Positions 17,496-28,119 of a DNA stretch of 64,000 bases are shown here, in pieces. The notes under the pieces were generated by a model. That model saw nothing but the letters and a program-made list of their open reading frames with translations, was not told the origin of the DNA and searched no databases. The position numbers and the translations under genes are program-made. The DNA lies in the NCBI RefSeq assembly GCF_018278905.1, contig NZ_CP046600.1:4464001-4528000 (forward strand), given 5' to 3'. Source of the DNA: Mycobacterium spongiae (GTDB taxonomy: Bacteria > Actinomycetota > Actinomycetes > Mycobacteriales > Mycobacteriaceae). Positions within the stretch are counted from its first letter, which is position 1; each line of letters opens with the position of its first letter.

Positions 17496-19031
17496 CTACC
17501 TTGCGCGCGCTGACTGAGAATCCACTGAGATAACGTTCGCGGAACCCCGAAAGTTCGCGCCGTCGTCAGATCCGTCGTCGACGGACTCGGCTTCGTCGCT
17601 CGTTGGGTACTCCACGGTCGGCATGGGGCGCCCGGGTAGGAGTATGTGAATCGACGTCCCTGGGGGCTGGCGTCCCGGAACGGTATCCGCCAGGCGCACG
17701 GATCCACCGTGGTTGAGCACGACCTGTTTGACGATGGCCAACCCCAGACCGGAACCCGGCATGGCCCGGGCTGACGCTGATCGGTAGAAGCGTTCGAACA
17801 CCAGACGCCGCTCCGAGAGGGGAATGCCCGGGCCATCGTCCGACACCACCAGCTCTGCGTGTGACGGGTCCAGCTGCTTCAATTTCACGACCACCTGGCC
17901 GCCCGGCGGGCTCCATTTGGCCGCATTGTCCATGAGGTTCAGCGCCGCCCTCGACAACCCTGCGGAATCGCCGTACACCTGCCAGGGATCCACCTGCACG
18001 TCGAAGTCAATATCGTTGCGGCGCCGCCTGACTCGTTCCAGGGTGCGGTCAATGATGTCGGTCATCTCGACCGGCTCGTGCACGGCCTCACCGGCATCGC
18101 CTCGAGTAAGGTCCACCAGATCGCCGACCAGCGTGGACAATTCCTCAATCTGGGCTAGCACATCGGCCCGTAGATCGACCATTTCCTGCTCAGGTAGCCG
18201 GGGCGCTCCGGGTTCCATCGATGCCATCAGCAGTTCGACGTTGGTACGTAGCGATGTCAGCGGGGTGCGCAATTCGTGTCCGGCGTCAGTAACGAACCGT
18301 GCCTGTCGTTCCCGAGATTCCGCCAATGCCCGCAGCATCAAGTTGAACGCCTCAGTGAGCCTAGCCAGCTCGTCGCTGCCAAAAACCGGGATGGGCCGCA
18401 GGTCGTCGGTGCGTGCGACTCGTTCGGCGGCTTCGGTCAGCCGACCGACCGGCCGCAACCCGGCCCGGGTGACCATCCCGCCGGCTATCGCGGCAATCGA
18501 CACCCCGACGCCGCCGACCATCAGCAGCACAAAGCGCAGTTTGCTCATCACGGCTTCAGTCGGCCGCAAGCTCTTGGAGATGATCAGCGAACTGCCGTTG
18601 GGCAGGTGGATGGCAAGCACCCGTTGGTCGGCCGCGGTGCGCTGCGACATGAACAAGTCGCCGTGGATCACTGCCTTCTCCGGCCCGCCGACCGGGAGGG
18701 TCTGGCCCGGTTGTTGGGCGGTATAGATCGACCGGCCCGGGTTCACCAGCATCGCGTTGACATCCGAATAGGCCGTGCCCTCGATAGCCTTTGCCGGATC
18801 GGCGGCCAGCGAACCGCTGGTGATGAGCAGCTGAGCGCGACTCTGCAGCTGGTCATCGATATCGCTATACAGTGCCGCGGAGATCACCGCGTAAACGGCG
18901 AACGACATCAACACGACGACCATCGCCACCATGGACATTGCCAGCAGCATCACCCGCCACCGCAGGGACAGCGAGCTCGTGGCTCGAAGCGGAGCCCGGC
19001 CACCCCGCCGTGACCGGCCGAAAGAGAACAT
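17496..19031 (-). CDS. mprB: MprB sensor histidine kinase
   Basis: 511 residues. Two transmembrane helices (about 27-52 and 165-188) bracket an extracytoplasmic sensor loop. A HAMP segment follows (GLRPVGRLTEAAERVA), then the dimerisation/phosphoacceptor helix with His252 in DAGHELRTPLTSL, and an ATPase domain with the N-box ALNLMDNAAKWS, DDGPGIP and GSGLGLAIVKQV. MprB senses envelope stress and phosphorylates MprA. The MprA-box at 17512-17530 lies within its last codons. The start overlaps the mprA stop by one base (TGATG). Confidence 0.97.
   Translation of the reverse strand: MFSFGRSRRGGRAPLRATSSLSLRWRVMLLAMSMVAMVVVLMSFAVYAVISAALYSDIDDQLQSRAQLLITSGSLAADPAKAIEGTAYSDVNAMLVNPGRSIYTAQQPGQTLPVGGPEKAVIHGDLFMSQRTAADQRVLAIHLPNGSSLIISKSLRPTEAVMSKLRFVLLMVGGVGVSIAAIAGGMVTRAGLRPVGRLTEAAERVARTDDLRPIPVFGSDELARLTEAFNLMLRALAESRERQARFVTDAGHELRTPLTSLRTNVELLMASMEPGAPRLPEQEMVDLRADVLAQIEELSTLVGDLVDLTRGDAGEAVHEPVEMTDIIDRTLERVRRRRNDIDFDVQVDPWQVYGDSAGLSRAALNLMDNAAKWSPPGGQVVVKLKQLDPSHAELVVSDDGPGIPLSERRLVFERFYRSASARAMPGSGLGLAIVKQVVLNHGGSVRLADTVPGRQPPGTSIHILLPGRPMPTVEYPTSDEAESVDDGSDDGANFRGSANVISVDSQSARAR
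17512..17530 (-). promoter_or_regulatory. MprA box upstream of pepD
   Basis: The minus strand reads TCTCAGTGGATTCTCAGTC: two 8-base direct repeats (TCTCAGTG / TCTCAGTC) separated by three bases, the architecture reported for MprA boxes. It sits inside the mprB 3' end, about 146 bases upstream of the pepD start, suited to independent control of pepD-moaB2. Confidence 0.75.
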
Positions 19032-19717
19032 CAGGGCGGTGTTTCGCGTAGCACGTAGCCCACTCCGCGCACGGTGTGGATCAGCCGCGGCTCGCCATCG
19101 GCCTCGGTCTTGCGGCGTAGATACCCCACGTAGACTTCCAACGCGTTACCCGAGGTGGGAAAGTCGAATCCCCACACCTCCTCAAGGATGCGACTGCGGG
19201 TGAGCACCCGTCGCGGGTTGGCAATCAGCATCTCGAGCAATGCGAATTCAGTGCGCGTCAGGCTGATCCGCCGCTGCCCCCGGGTGACTTCGCGGGTTGT
19301 CGGGTCGAGCGTGAGGTCGGAGAACCTCATTGCCACCGACTCGACGGTGTCATCGGGCTTGGTCCGGCGCAGCAGCGCCCGCATTCGCGCCAACAACTCT
19401 TCGAGTGCAAATGGCTTCGGCAAGTAGTCGTCGGCGCCGGCATCGAGGCCGGCAACCCGCTCAGAAACCGAGTCTCGAGCGGTCAGTACCAGGATCGGCA
19501 GGTCATCCCCGGTGCTGCGCAGCTGACGGCATACCTCGAGGCCGTCCAAACGCGGCATCATGACATCGAGGACCAGCGCGTCGGGCCGATCGCTGGCGAT
19601 CATGTCGAGGGCTTCGACCCCGTCATGGGCAAGCTCGACGGAGTAACCGTTGAAGGAAAGCGATCTGCGCAGCGACTCGCGCACCGCGCGATCGTCGTCG
19701 ACGACCAGAATCCGCAC
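19031..19717 (-). CDS. mprA: MprA OmpR/PhoB-family response regulator
   Basis: 228 residues from a GTG start. The receiver domain has the acidic pocket VVDDDRA, phosphoacceptor Asp51 in [12 protein letters not shown], and LTARD and KPFALEEL. The winged-helix DNA-binding domain carries [20 protein letters not shown] and [14 protein letters not shown] ends ([12 protein letters not shown]). It works with MprB in envelope-stress and persistence control, activating its own operon, pepD and sigma factors. It is the first gene of the string; a MprA box 22 bases upstream implies autoregulation. Confidence 0.97.
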   Translation of the reverse strand: MRILVVDDDRAVRESLRRSLSFNGYSVELAHDGVEALDMIASDRPDALVLDVMMPRLDGLEVCRQLRSTGDDLPILVLTARDSVSERVAGLDAGADDYLPKPFALEELLARMRALLRRTKPDDTVESVAMRFSDLTLDPTTREVTRGQRRISLTRTEFALLEMLIANPRRVLTRSRILEEVWGFDFPTSGNALEVYVGYLRRKTEADGEPRLIHTVRGVGYVLRETPP

Positions 19718-19738
19718 GGACCCTAGTTTCGTACGAGC

Positions 19739-19757
19739 GCCTGAGACTGGCCTGAGA
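19739..19757 (-). promoter_or_regulatory. MprA box upstream of mprA (autoregulatory)
   Basis: The minus strand reads TCTCAGGCCAGTCTCAGGC, a perfect 8-base direct repeat (TCTCAGGC) with a three-base spacer, ending 22 bases before the mprA start codon. This matches the known two-subrepeat MprA site layout and the same design as the box before pepD. Confidence 0.85.
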
Positions 19758-19928
19758 GGCGCGCCGGTGTACCGCTATTTGCTGATGGTTCTCGTCACAT
19801 CCGCCACACTAGCCTCCGCAGGCAGGGTTACTCTCGCTGCCCGCACAACCTATGTTCGCCGGCACCGAGACGGCCGTGGCAGTTGTGACCGTTGCGACGT
19901 ACCGCGACGTGAGGGCCGGCCCCGTCCG

Positions 19929-20102
19929 CTAGCGGCGATCCAGATCGATGAGACCCAGACGGGCCGCCTTGAGGAGCCGCCGCGGCACCTTGTGCTTCTG
20001 CCCAGCCACCGTGACGCTGACCAGCTCGGGCCGGTCGGCCTTCCACTGCGAACGACGGCTTCGAGTGTTCGCTCGCGACATTCTGCGCTTGGGTGTGGCC
20101 AT
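19929..20102 (-). CDS. rpmF: Ribosomal protein bL32
   Basis: 57 residues beginning [20 protein letters not shown] and ending [16 protein letters not shown], clearly bL32. There is no cysteine pair, so this is the zinc-independent form. The order rpmF then mprA on the same strand matches H37Rv (Rv0979A, Rv0981), except that PE_PGRS18 is not between them here. It is too short for many gene callers. Confidence 0.95.
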   Translation of the reverse strand: MATPKRRMSRANTRSRRSQWKADRPELVSVTVAGQKHKVPRRLLKAARLGLIDLDRR

Positions 20103-20274
20103 GGTCGGGCCTAACTCCTCGGTTGGGGCTTCACTGGGGCAGGTCGCGCGACGCGGCCAACAGCCGAACGGCGACGATTGCAGTCAAGGGTAGTCGGTTG
20201 ACCTGCTGCTCACCAAAACGGCCGGCCGAACGGGCAGGATCAATTTGGTGTGAACCAGCGACGACGGCGGCGAC

Positions 20275-20301
20275 TTGCGGTACCGTGACCCCCGCTAGGC
20301 T
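20275..20301 (+). promoter_or_regulatory. Possible promoter of the AtuA-like/acc operon
   Basis: TTGCGG (20275-20280) and TAGGCT (20296-20301) are separated by 15 bases, about 70 bases before the operon start. The -10 is a good mycobacterial match; the spacer is short. No other candidate in 20103-20370 is better. Confidence 0.3.
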
Positions 20302-20370
20302 GACCTACCGGTTGGTTGGCGTCGTGGCAGGTGCTCGACAACATGGAATCCCAACGAAGGGAGGATTCGC

Positions 20371-22110
20371 ATGGCCTCTCACTCTGGTCACTCTGGTCAC
20401 TCTGGCCATTCTGGCGCCGTGCGTATCGGGAACTGCTCGGGCTTCTACGGCGATCGCCTGTCAGCGATGCGCGAAATGCTCACCGGTGGCGACCTCGACT
20501 ACATCACCGGCGACTACCTGGCCGAGCTGACCATGCTTATTCTCGGCCGCGACCGGATGAAGGATCCCGACCGCGGCTACGCCAAGACCTTTCTCACCCA
20601 ACTCGAGGAATGCCTGGGACTGGCCCAGGACCGCGGAGTGCGCATCGTCGCCAATGCCGGGGGGCTCAACCCGGCGGGGCTGGCCAGCGCGGTACGGGCA
20701 TTGGCCGAGCGTCTGGGCATCCCGGCGCGCATCGCCCACGTCGAAGGCGACGACCTACAGCCCCGCGCGGCTGAACTGGGATTGGGCACCCCCCTGACGG
20801 CAAACGCCTACCTGGGTGCGTGGGGCATTGTCGACTGCCTACAGGCGGGTGCCGACGTCGTCGTCACCGGCCGGGTCACCGATGCCTCGGTGATCGTCGG
20901 GTCCGCGGCGGCACACTTCGGTTGGGCCCGCGACGACTACGACCAGCTCGCCGGCGCTGTGGTCGCTGGCCACGTTATCGAATGCGGCGTGCAGGCAACC
21001 GGCGGCAACTACGCGTTCTTCACCGAGGTCCCGGCAATCCCGGGCCTACTGCACGCCGGTTTCCCACTGGCCGAGGTGCATGCCGACGGCTCGTCGGTCA
21101 TTACCAAGCATCCCGGTACCGGTGGTCTGGTCAGCGTCGACACAGTCACTGCGCAGCTGTTGTACGAAATCACCGGAGCCCGGTATGCCAACCCCGATGT
21201 GACGGCCCGGATGGACAGCATCGAACTGGCCAGCGACGGCCCCGACCGGGTGCGCATCAGCGGCGTGATCGGCGAACCACCGCCGCCCACGTACAAGGTT
21301 TCGTTGAACAGCATCGGCGGATTCCGCAACGCCATCACATTTGTGCTCACGGGCCTGGACATCGAGGCGAAGGCCGACTTGGTCCAGCGTCAGCTCGAGG
21401 CCGCACTGACCGTCAAGCCCGCCGAGCTGGAGTGGACCCTGGCCCGCACCGACCATAGCGACGCCGACACCGAGGAAGCCGCGAGCGCGTTGTTGCACTG
21501 CGTTGTCCGTGATCCCGATCCGGCCAACGTCGGGCGCCCATTCTCCTCCGCGGCGGTCGAATTGGCGCTCGCGAGCTATCCGGGGTTCACAGTCACCGCC
21601 CCGCCCAGTGCGGGTCAGGTCTACGGCGTCTTCACGCCCGGCTATGTCGACGCCACCGAGGTGCCGCACGTCGCCGTGCACGCCGATGGGACGCGCACCA
21701 CAATCCCGTGTGCCACCGACACTCTCGAGTTGGCTCCAGCCGACACCCCGGCGCTTCCCGACCCGCTGCCGGCCGGCCCGACGCGGCGGGCGCCGCTGGG
21801 CCTCGTCGCGGGTGCCCGCAGCGGCGACAAGGGCGGGTCGGCCAATGTCGGGGTCTGGGTACGCACCGACGAGCAGTGGCGCTGGCTGGCCAACGAGCTA
21901 ACCGTCGAGCTGCTCAAGCAGCTGCTGCCCGAGGCGGCCGACCTCTCTGTGACGCGCCACGTGCTGCCCAGTTTGCGAGCGGTGAACTTCGTCATCGATC
22001 AGATCCTCGGGGAGGGAGTCGCCTACCAGGCGCGATTCGATCCGCAGGCCAAGGGGCTGGGCGAATGGCTGCGCAGCCGCCACGTCGATATTCCCGAAAG
22101 GCTCTTGTGA
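20371..22110 (+). CDS. AtuA-like acyclic terpene utilisation family protein (Rv0976c-type)
   Basis: 579 residues; ATG 20371 has a strong GGGAGG eight bases upstream. After an odd N-terminal tract (MASHSGHSGHSGHSGAVRIG) the protein follows the DUF1446/AtuA family: NCSGFYGDRLSAMREMLTGG, DYITGDYLAELTMLILG, ANAGGLNPAGLA, GADVVVTGRVTDAS and, late, GARSGDKGGSANVGVWVR. The biochemical role of AtuA is not established, but in pseudomonads it is part of the geranyl-CoA carboxylase (acyclic terpene) cluster. It is the first gene of a six-gene acyl-CoA operon; fadE13 overlaps its stop by four bases. H37Rv Rv0976c is about 560 residues without, as far as I recall, the His-Ser-Gly repeats. Confidence 0.85.
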   Translation: MASHSGHSGHSGHSGAVRIGNCSGFYGDRLSAMREMLTGGDLDYITGDYLAELTMLILGRDRMKDPDRGYAKTFLTQLEECLGLAQDRGVRIVANAGGLNPAGLASAVRALAERLGIPARIAHVEGDDLQPRAAELGLGTPLTANAYLGAWGIVDCLQAGADVVVTGRVTDASVIVGSAAAHFGWARDDYDQLAGAVVAGHVIECGVQATGGNYAFFTEVPAIPGLLHAGFPLAEVHADGSSVITKHPGTGGLVSVDTVTAQLLYEITGARYANPDVTARMDSIELASDGPDRVRISGVIGEPPPPTYKVSLNSIGGFRNAITFVLTGLDIEAKADLVQRQLEAALTVKPAELEWTLARTDHSDADTEEAASALLHCVVRDPDPANVGRPFSSAAVELALASYPGFTVTAPPSAGQVYGVFTPGYVDATEVPHVAVHADGTRTTIPCATDTLELAPADTPALPDPLPAGPTRRAPLGLVAGARSGDKGGSANVGVWVRTDEQWRWLANELTVELLKQLLPEAADLSVTRHVLPSLRAVNFVIDQILGEGVAYQARFDPQAKGLGEWLRSRHVDIPERLL

Positions 22111-23267
22111 ACATCTGGAATACACCGGAGCGCGTCCAACTGCGAAAGACGGTGCGTGCATTCGCCGAGCGGGAAGTCCTGCCGCATATCGACGAGTGGG
22201 AGCGCATCGGCGAGCTGCCGCGCGACCTGCACCGCCGGGCCGCTGAAGCGGGGTTGCTCGGCGCGGGTTTTCCCGAGGCGGTGGGTGGTGGCGGCGGTGA
22301 CAGCGCCGACCCGGTCATCATCTGCGAGGAACTGCACCAGGCCGGTGCACCGGGCGGGGTCTTCGCCTCGCTGTTCACCTGCGGCATCACGGTGCCCCAC
22401 ATGATTGCCTCGGGCGACCCGCGGCTGATCGACACCTTCGTGCGGCCGACGCTGGCCGGCGAGAAGATCGGCGCCCTGGCAATCACCGAACCCGGGGGCG
22501 GTTCGGACGTCGGGCATCTGCGGACGTCCGCCGTCGTCGATGGCGACCACTACATCATCAACGGCGCCAAGACCTACATCACATCCGGGGTGCGGGCCGA
22601 TTATGTCGTCACCGCGGTGCGCACCGGCGGACCTGGCGCGGGCGGAGTTTCCCTGGTTGTGGTCGAAAAGGACGGCCCCGGCTGCTCACCTGGCTTACAA
22701 GTCACCCGCAAGCTGGACAAGATGGGCTGGCGCTCGTCTGACACCGCCGAGCTGTCCTACACCGACGCGCGTGTGCCCCGAGCCAATCTCGTGGGCGCCG
22801 AGAACACCGGATTCGCCCAGATCGCCCACGCCTTCGTTTCTGAACGCGTCGGCCTTGCCGCGCAGGCGTATTCCAGCGCGCAGCGGTGCCTGGACATCAC
22901 CGCCCAGTGGTGTCGCGACCGGGAGACGTTCGGCCGCCCTTTGATATCCCGCCAGACGGTGCAAAACACGCTCGCCGAGATGGCACGCCGCATCGACGTC
23001 GCTCGTGTCTACTGCCGCAATGTGGTGGAGCGCCAGCTGGCCGGGGAGACCGATTTGATCCCCCAGGTATGTTTCGCCAAGAACACCGCTGTCGAGGCCG
23101 GGGAATGGGTTGCCAACCAGGCCGTGCAGCTGTTCGGCGGCATGGGCTACATGGCCGAATCCGAAGTCGAACGCCAGTATCGAGATATGCGGATCCTGGG
23201 CATCGGCGGAGGCACCACCGAGATACTGACCGCACTGGCCGCCAAACTCCTGGGGTATCAATCATGA
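22107..23267 (+). CDS. fadE13: Acyl-CoA dehydrogenase FadE13
   Basis: 386 residues from GTG 22107, overlapping the upstream stop as GTGA; the longer open frame upstream is a shadow. Acyl-CoA dehydrogenase signatures include GALAITEPGGGSDVGHLRTS (FAD/substrate), YITSGVRADYVVTAVRTG, and the C-terminal VQLFGGMGYMAESEVERQYR-type segment. It oxidises an acyl-CoA to the 2-enoyl-CoA with transfer to ETF. In the cluster it could feed an alpha,beta-unsaturated branched acyl-CoA to the AccA2/AccD2 carboxylase, as AtuD or isovaleryl-CoA dehydrogenase do. Confidence 0.92.
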   Translation: MNIWNTPERVQLRKTVRAFAEREVLPHIDEWERIGELPRDLHRRAAEAGLLGAGFPEAVGGGGGDSADPVIICEELHQAGAPGGVFASLFTCGITVPHMIASGDPRLIDTFVRPTLAGEKIGALAITEPGGGSDVGHLRTSAVVDGDHYIINGAKTYITSGVRADYVVTAVRTGGPGAGGVSLVVVEKDGPGCSPGLQVTRKLDKMGWRSSDTAELSYTDARVPRANLVGAENTGFAQIAHAFVSERVGLAAQAYSSAQRCLDITAQWCRDRETFGRPLISRQTVQNTLAEMARRIDVARVYCRNVVERQLAGETDLIPQVCFAKNTAVEAGEWVANQAVQLFGGMGYMAESEVERQYRDMRILGIGGGTTEILTALAAKLLGYQS

Positions 23268-23316
23268 TTGCACCGCCTCTTGGGCATCGTTCCCGTCTGC
23301 ACCGTCGGCGGCGCTC

Positions 23317-24912
<1,596 letters not shown>

Positions 24913-24917
24913 TACCG

Positions 24918-26909
24918 ATGCCAATTACTCGAGTCTTGGTAGCCAATCGCGGCGAGATCGCCCGGCGGGTGTTCGCCACCTGCCGACGGTTGGGATTGGG
25001 AACCGTGGCCGTTTACACGGACCCCGACGCCGCCGCGCCGCACGTGGGCGAGGCGGATGCACGGGTGCGCCTGCCGAAGACCAACGACTATCTCAACGCC
25101 AACGCGATCATCGCGGCGGCGCGCGCGGCCCGCGCCGACGCGGTGCATCCCGGCTACGGATTCCTTTCGGAGAATGCCGAGTTCGCGACGGCAGTGCAGG
25201 CCGCCGGCCTGACCTGGGTCGGGCCTCCGGTGAACGCGGTGCGCGCGATGGGCTCCAAGATCGAGTCCAAGAAGCTCATGGCCGGCGCCGGGGTGCCGGT
25301 CCTCGACGAACTCGACCCCGGCGCCGTCACCGAAGCCCAACTGCCGGTGCTGGTCAAGGCATCCGCGGGCGGCGGCGGTCGCGGCATGCGCGTGGTTCAC
25401 CAATTGTCCGCCCTACCCGCCGAAGTCGAGGCCGCCCGGCGCGAGGCGCAGTCCGCGTTCGGCGACCCGACCGTGTTCTGCGAGCGCTACTTGCCGACCG
25501 GTCACCACATCGAGGTCCAGGTCATGGCGGACACCCACGGCACGGTGTGGGCCGTCGGGGAACGTGAGTGCTCCATTCAACGCCGGCACCAGAAGATCAT
25601 CGAGGAGGCGCCGGCTCCGCTGGTGGAACGCACACCCGGTATGCGCGCCAAGCTGTTTGACGCAGCCCGGCTGGCCGCAAGCGCCATCGGCTACACCGGT
25701 GCTGGGACGGTGGAGTTCCTCGCCGATGATGATGGCGAGTTCTATTTCCTGGAGATGAACACCCGGCTGCAAGTCGAGCATCCCGTCACCGAGGAAACCA
25801 CCGGGCTGGATCTGGTCGAACTGCAACTCGCGGTCGCCGACGGCGCTGCGCTGGACTCTGAACCTCCACCAGCGCGAGGGTATTCGATCGAGGCCCGACT
25901 CTACGCGGAGGATCCCGCCCAGGGCTGGCAACCACAGGCCGGCCTCGTGCACGCGATCGAGTTGCCCGCGGTTCGAGCCGAGTTCACCTCGCTCGGACAA
26001 CGGACCGGGATTCGGTTGGATTCCGGCATTGTCGCAGGCTCGGTGGTCTCAATTCACTACGATCCAATGCTTGCGAAGGTCATCTCGTATGCGCCGACGC
26101 GTCAGCAATCGGCGCTGGTGCTCGCCGACGCGCTGGCCCGCGCCCGGGTGCACGGGCTGCGGACCAACCGGGATCTGCTGGTTAACGTGCTGCGCCATCC
26201 GGCATTTCTCGACGGCGCCACCGATACCGCGTTTTTTGACACCCACGGCCTGGCAGAGCTGGCGGAGCCGCTAGCGGATACCACGACACTGCGACTGTCC
26301 GCGATCGCCGCGGCGCTAGCCGATTCCGCGCACAACCGCGCGACCGCAACAACATTCGCCTCGATACCCAGTGGCTGGCGCAACCTCGCATCGGGCCATC
26401 AAGTCAAGTCCTACCGCTGCCACGGTGGGAACAGTGAAACCGAGCACCGGGTCGAATACCGCTTCACCAGGACCGGATTAATGCTGCCCGGCGACGCGGG
26501 GGTGCAACTGGTATCGCACTCCTCGGATGAGGTCGTGCTGGCCTCCAACACTGGGGCCGACGGAGTCGCGTACCGTTTCGCGGTAGCCAGATACGGCGAC
26601 GACATCTATGTCGACTCGGCGCGCGGGCCGGTTCACCTCGTCGCGCTGCCACGGTTCCCCGAGCCTGGATCGGCCGTCGAACAGGGTTCGCTGGTGGCAC
26701 CCATGCCAGGCAATGTGATCCGGCTCGGCGCGCAGATCGGCGACACCGTCACATCCGGCCAGCCACTGATCTGGTTGGAGGCAATGAAGATGGAACACAC
26801 CATCGCGGCGCCGGCCGACGGTGTGCTCGCGGAACTCAACGTCAAGACCGGCCAGCAAGTCGAAGTCGGCGCCGTCCTCGCACGAGTTGAGGCGTCAGGC
26901 GCCCAATAG
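24918..26909 (+). CDS. accA2: Acyl-CoA carboxylase alpha subunit AccA2 (biotin carboxylase + BCCP)
   Basis: 663 residues from ATG 24918; GTG 24909 (overlapping the accD2 stop) is an alternative. Biotin carboxylase motifs are VLVANRGEIARRVFATC, HPGYGFLSENAEFA, ATP-grasp KASAGGGGRGMRVV, ERECSIQRRHQKIIEEAP and EMNTRLQVEHPVTE. The C-terminal carrier domain has the biotinylation site EAMKMEH. It carboxylates its own biotin and partners with AccD2. The biotin site and all ATP-grasp residues look intact. Confidence 0.94.
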   Translation: MPITRVLVANRGEIARRVFATCRRLGLGTVAVYTDPDAAAPHVGEADARVRLPKTNDYLNANAIIAAARAARADAVHPGYGFLSENAEFATAVQAAGLTWVGPPVNAVRAMGSKIESKKLMAGAGVPVLDELDPGAVTEAQLPVLVKASAGGGGRGMRVVHQLSALPAEVEAARREAQSAFGDPTVFCERYLPTGHHIEVQVMADTHGTVWAVGERECSIQRRHQKIIEEAPAPLVERTPGMRAKLFDAARLAASAIGYTGAGTVEFLADDDGEFYFLEMNTRLQVEHPVTEETTGLDLVELQLAVADGAALDSEPPPARGYSIEARLYAEDPAQGWQPQAGLVHAIELPAVRAEFTSLGQRTGIRLDSGIVAGSVVSIHYDPMLAKVISYAPTRQQSALVLADALARARVHGLRTNRDLLVNVLRHPAFLDGATDTAFFDTHGLAELAEPLADTTTLRLSAIAAALADSAHNRATATTFASIPSGWRNLASGHQVKSYRCHGGNSETEHRVEYRFTRTGLMLPGDAGVQLVSHSSDEVVLASNTGADGVAYRFAVARYGDDIYVDSARGPVHLVALPRFPEPGSAVEQGSLVAPMPGNVIRLGAQIGDTVTSGQPLIWLEAMKMEHTIAAPADGVLAELNVKTGQQVEVGAVLARVEASGAQ

Positions 26910-26942
26910 GGCGACCATAAAGGACCACAAAGGAGACATGTC

Positions 26943-28109
26943 ATGACCGATACCAGCTTTATCGAAAGTGAGGAGCGCCAGGCGCTACGCAAGGCGGTGG
27001 CAGCCCTGGTATCCAGCTACGGCCACGAGTACTACCTGAACAAGGGCCGCAAGCACGAACACACCGACGAGTTGTGGTCGGAAGCGGGCAAGCTGGGCTT
27101 TCTGGGAGTGAACCTGCCCGAGCAGTACGGCGGTGGCGGTGCCGGAATGTACGAGCTGTCGCTCGTGATGGAGGAAATGTCAGCGGCGGGTTGCCCGTTG
27201 CTGATGATGGTGGTGTCGCCCGCTATCAACGGCACCATCATCAGCAAGTTCGGCACCGACGAGCAAAGGCAGCGCTGGTTACCGGGTCTTGCCGACGGCT
27301 CGGTGACGATGGCGTTCGCGATCACCGAACCCGACGCTGGTTCCAATTCCCACAAGATCACCACAACTGCGCACCGCGACGGCGGCGACTGGGTGATCAC
27401 GGGCCAGAAGATCTATATCTCCGGCGTGGACCAAGCGCAGGCCGTGCTGGTCGTCGGCCGGACGGAAGAGGCCAAGACCGGCAAGCTCCGCCCGGCATTA
27501 TTCGTGGTGCCCACGGACACTCCCGGCTTCACCTACACACCCATCGAGATGGAAATGATCAGCCCCGAGCGGCAATTCCAGGTCTTCCTTGACGAGGTCC
27601 GGCTGCCCGCTGATGCCCTCGTCGGCGCCGAGGACGCTGCCATCGCGCAGCTATTCGCGGGCCTTAACCCCGAGCGCATCATGGGTGCCGCAAGTGCCGT
27701 GGGCATGGGGCGGCTGGCACTGGGCCGGGCCGTCGACTACGTCAAGACCCGCAAGGTCTGGTCCACGCCGATCGGCGCGCACCAGGGCCTGGCGCATCCG
27801 TTGGCGCAGTGCCACATCGAGGTCGAACTGGCGAAGCTGATGACGCAGAAGGCAGCCACACTCTACGATCACGGCGACGACGCTGGCGCGGCTGAAGCTG
27901 CCAACATGGCCAAATACGCTGCGGGCGAAGCATCGACACGCTCTGTCGACCAGGCCGTGCAGTCGCTGGGCGGCAACGGGCTGACCAAAGAGTACGGCGT
28001 TGCCGCCATGATGACCGCGTCCCGGCTGGCGCGGATCGCCCCGATCAGTCGCGAGATGGTGCTGAATTTCGTAGCGCAGACCTCGCTGGACTTGCCTCGA
28101 TCCTACTGA
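26943..28109 (+). CDS. fadE12: Acyl-CoA dehydrogenase FadE12
   Basis: 388 residues; ATG 26943 with AAAGGAG nine bases upstream. Motifs: LGVNLPEQYGGGGAGMYELS, MAFAITEPDAGSNSHKITTT, QKIYISGVDQAQAVLVVGRT, and the C-terminal VQSLGGNGLTKEYGVAAMM. It is a second dehydrogenase in the same operon, so a substrate with two oxidation steps or two related substrates is likely. The order accA2-fadE12-echA7 is as in H37Rv Rv0973c-Rv0971c. Confidence 0.93.
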   Translation: MTDTSFIESEERQALRKAVAALVSSYGHEYYLNKGRKHEHTDELWSEAGKLGFLGVNLPEQYGGGGAGMYELSLVMEEMSAAGCPLLMMVVSPAINGTIISKFGTDEQRQRWLPGLADGSVTMAFAITEPDAGSNSHKITTTAHRDGGDWVITGQKIYISGVDQAQAVLVVGRTEEAKTGKLRPALFVVPTDTPGFTYTPIEMEMISPERQFQVFLDEVRLPADALVGAEDAAIAQLFAGLNPERIMGAASAVGMGRLALGRAVDYVKTRKVWSTPIGAHQGLAHPLAQCHIEVELAKLMTQKAATLYDHGDDAGAAEAANMAKYAAGEASTRSVDQAVQSLGGNGLTKEYGVAAMMTASRLARIAPISREMVLNFVAQTSLDLPRSY

Positions 28110-28119
28110 AGCCCGGCTC

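Noticed and set aside
21708..22106. Extended N-terminus for fadE13
   Set aside because: The extension is an antiphase shadow of the AtuA-like gene; GTG 22107 overlaps the stop as GTGA and gives a normal-length dehydrogenase.
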